From Fimousia sp036311565 (lineage in GTDB: Bacteria > Bacillota > Clostridia > Lachnospirales > Lachnospiraceae), in contig JAXJPR010000009.1 in the NCBI GenBank assembly GCA_036311565.1, positions 20,650 through 84,649 of the forward strand: DNA of 64,000 bases, written 5' to 3'. Below, piece after piece: positions 63,184 through 64,000 of this stretch. A program made the position numbers and the translations under genes. Each line of letters starts with the position of its first letter. Position 1 is the stretch's first letter. The notes below the pieces were generated by a model. It was not told the DNA's origin, searched no databases, and saw only the letters and a program-made list of their open reading frames with translations.

Positions 63184-64000
63184 TTATTTTAACTTGCGAT
63201 ATACGGTCAGATACATGGTCGTGAAACAAGCAAGTCCTCCAACTGCATTGGAAACAGGCTCTGCTAAGAATACTCCGTATACACCAGTTTCTGCAAATCT
63301 TGGTAACAAAACTGTCAGCGGCACAACAATAATAACTTTGCGAAAGATGGAAAAGAATATTGCCTGTTTTGCTTTTCCAAGCCCAGTAAAGACTGACTGC
63401 CCACAGAACTGAAATGCCATCATAAAAAATCCAAAAAAATAGATGTGAAGGGCAGACACTCCATATTGAATTAGCGTCGGATCATTATTAAAGATTTTTA
63501 TAAAAAATTCTGGAAATAGAAAAATTAACAACCATGCCAAAATAGTATAGGCAGTTCCCGCTAAAGCTGTAAAACGGATTCCTTCTTTTACGCGATCATA
63601 TTCTTTTGCTCCATAGTTATATCCAAGCACAGGCTGGCATCCTGATGTAATTCCCTGAATGGGTAATTGAAAAATATCTCTTACAGAACCAATCACGGTA
63701 TTAATTCCAACATACAAATCTCCTCCATATACACTCAGTGTTGCATTGCATACTACATGCACCAGGCAATTGGTTCCCTGCAAAATAAAACCAGTTAATC
63801 CAAGTTCCATAATTTCCTTCATCAGATTCCATTTTAATTTCATCGAAACAGGAGATAATTTTAAAATTGTTTTTGGTCCTAACAAAAATTTCATTACCCA
63901 TACTGCTGATACAAACTGAGAAATTACCGTTGCCAGTGCCGCTCCTCTAATTCCCATATGGAATCCAAAAATTAAAACAGGATCCAGTAAAATATTCAAA
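63184..64000 (-). CDS. MATE family efflux transporter, C-terminal part
   Basis: Partial gene, cut by the window end; the visible 271 or more residues are the second half of a MATE protein, with GIRGAALATVISQFVSA and ITSGCQPVLGYNYGAKEYDRVKEG. Similar to the MATE gene at 60097-61464 but clearly diverged. Its N-terminus lies outside the window. It lies upstream of glpK on the same strand, whose own promoter lies just before it ends. Confidence 0.88.
   Translation of the reverse strand, partial: LNILLDPVLIFGFHMGIRGAALATVISQFVSAVWVMKFLLGPKTILKLSPVSMKLKWNLMKEIMELGLTGFILQGTNCLVHVVCNATLSVYGGDLYVGINTVIGSVRDIFQLPIQGITSGCQPVLGYNYGAKEYDRVKEGIRFTALAGTAYTILAWLLIFLFPEFFIKIFNNDPTLIQYGVSALHIYFFGFFMMAFQFCGQSVFTGLGKAKQAIFFSIFRKVIIVVPLTVLLPRFAETGVYGVFLAEPVSNAVGGLACFTTMYLTVYRKLK

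Noticed and set aside
1..64000. tRNA, rRNA, CRISPR, prophage or transposase genes
   Set aside because: None was recognised on either strand; hairpins seen fit terminators.

Overview
The window is chromosomal DNA of a low-GC, AT-rich anaerobic Firmicute. Short intergenic gaps, strong AAGGAGG-type ribosome sites, sigma-A promoters, a SEC-C-tagged methionine aminopeptidase, a ferredoxin-type thioredoxin reductase and BspA-like and GH73 surface proteins together suggest a gut Lachnospiraceae (Clostridia). This is inference from gene content; genus cannot be fixed. No rRNA, tRNA, CRISPR array, prophage or insertion sequence was seen. Most of the window is core metabolism.

Layout. 0-6 kb: end of glmS, a HAD phosphatase, a lipid-kinase-type DagK, and purine genes purC-purF-purB. 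6-13 kb: a two-component system, a DJ-1/DUF1189/CobU operon, a CYTH protein, and ung with 5-formyl-THF cyclo-ligase. 13-20 kb: clpB, an alpha/beta hydrolase and citrate synthase, the latter behind a consensus promoter and a leader that looks like an attenuator with a glutamate-rich leader peptide; a secreted GH73 glucosaminidase diverges from it. 20-24 kb: hydrolase, VOC protein, a proteasome-like Ntn-hydrolase candidate and a two-gene ABC importer lacking a binding protein. 23.6-26.3 kb: sfsA, sirtuin, NusG_II protein and PHP phosphoesterase, ending in a large inverted repeat. 27.8-31.4 kb: a metal-efflux operon (ArsR/SmtB repressor, His-rich P1B ATPase, DUF89 protein). 31-40 kb: AI-2E transporter with SorC regulator, galE, Cof hydrolase, pncB-malQ-plsC. 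40-50 kb: an M15 peptidase fused to LRR/Fn3 modules, pyrimidine nucleoside phosphorylase, ABC-F, greA, map, gldA, gltX. 50-58.4 kb: AGCS symporter, apt, Fe-alcohol dehydrogenase, a truncated FUSC-like gene, AIM24, and a likely six-gene run encoding a zinc-ribbon protein, thioredoxin, FTR-like reductase, HD phosphohydrolase, pyruvate-kinase-like barrel and Nudix hydrolase. 58.4-59.7 kb: no convincing conventional gene, but two tandem, related transcription units on the minus strand. 59.7-64 kb: hypothetical protein, two MATE transporters and glpK.

The strongest novelty candidates are the paired minus-strand units at 58.5-59.55 kb (consensus promoters, a shared 28-nt GGAGG-hairpin box, a shared six-codon micro-ORF abutting a shared terminator) and the citrate synthase leader at 18.3-18.45 kb (mutually exclusive hairpins plus a 16-residue Glu-rich leader peptide). 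Many gene starts were shortened to codons with good ribosome sites; the reason is given in each entry.
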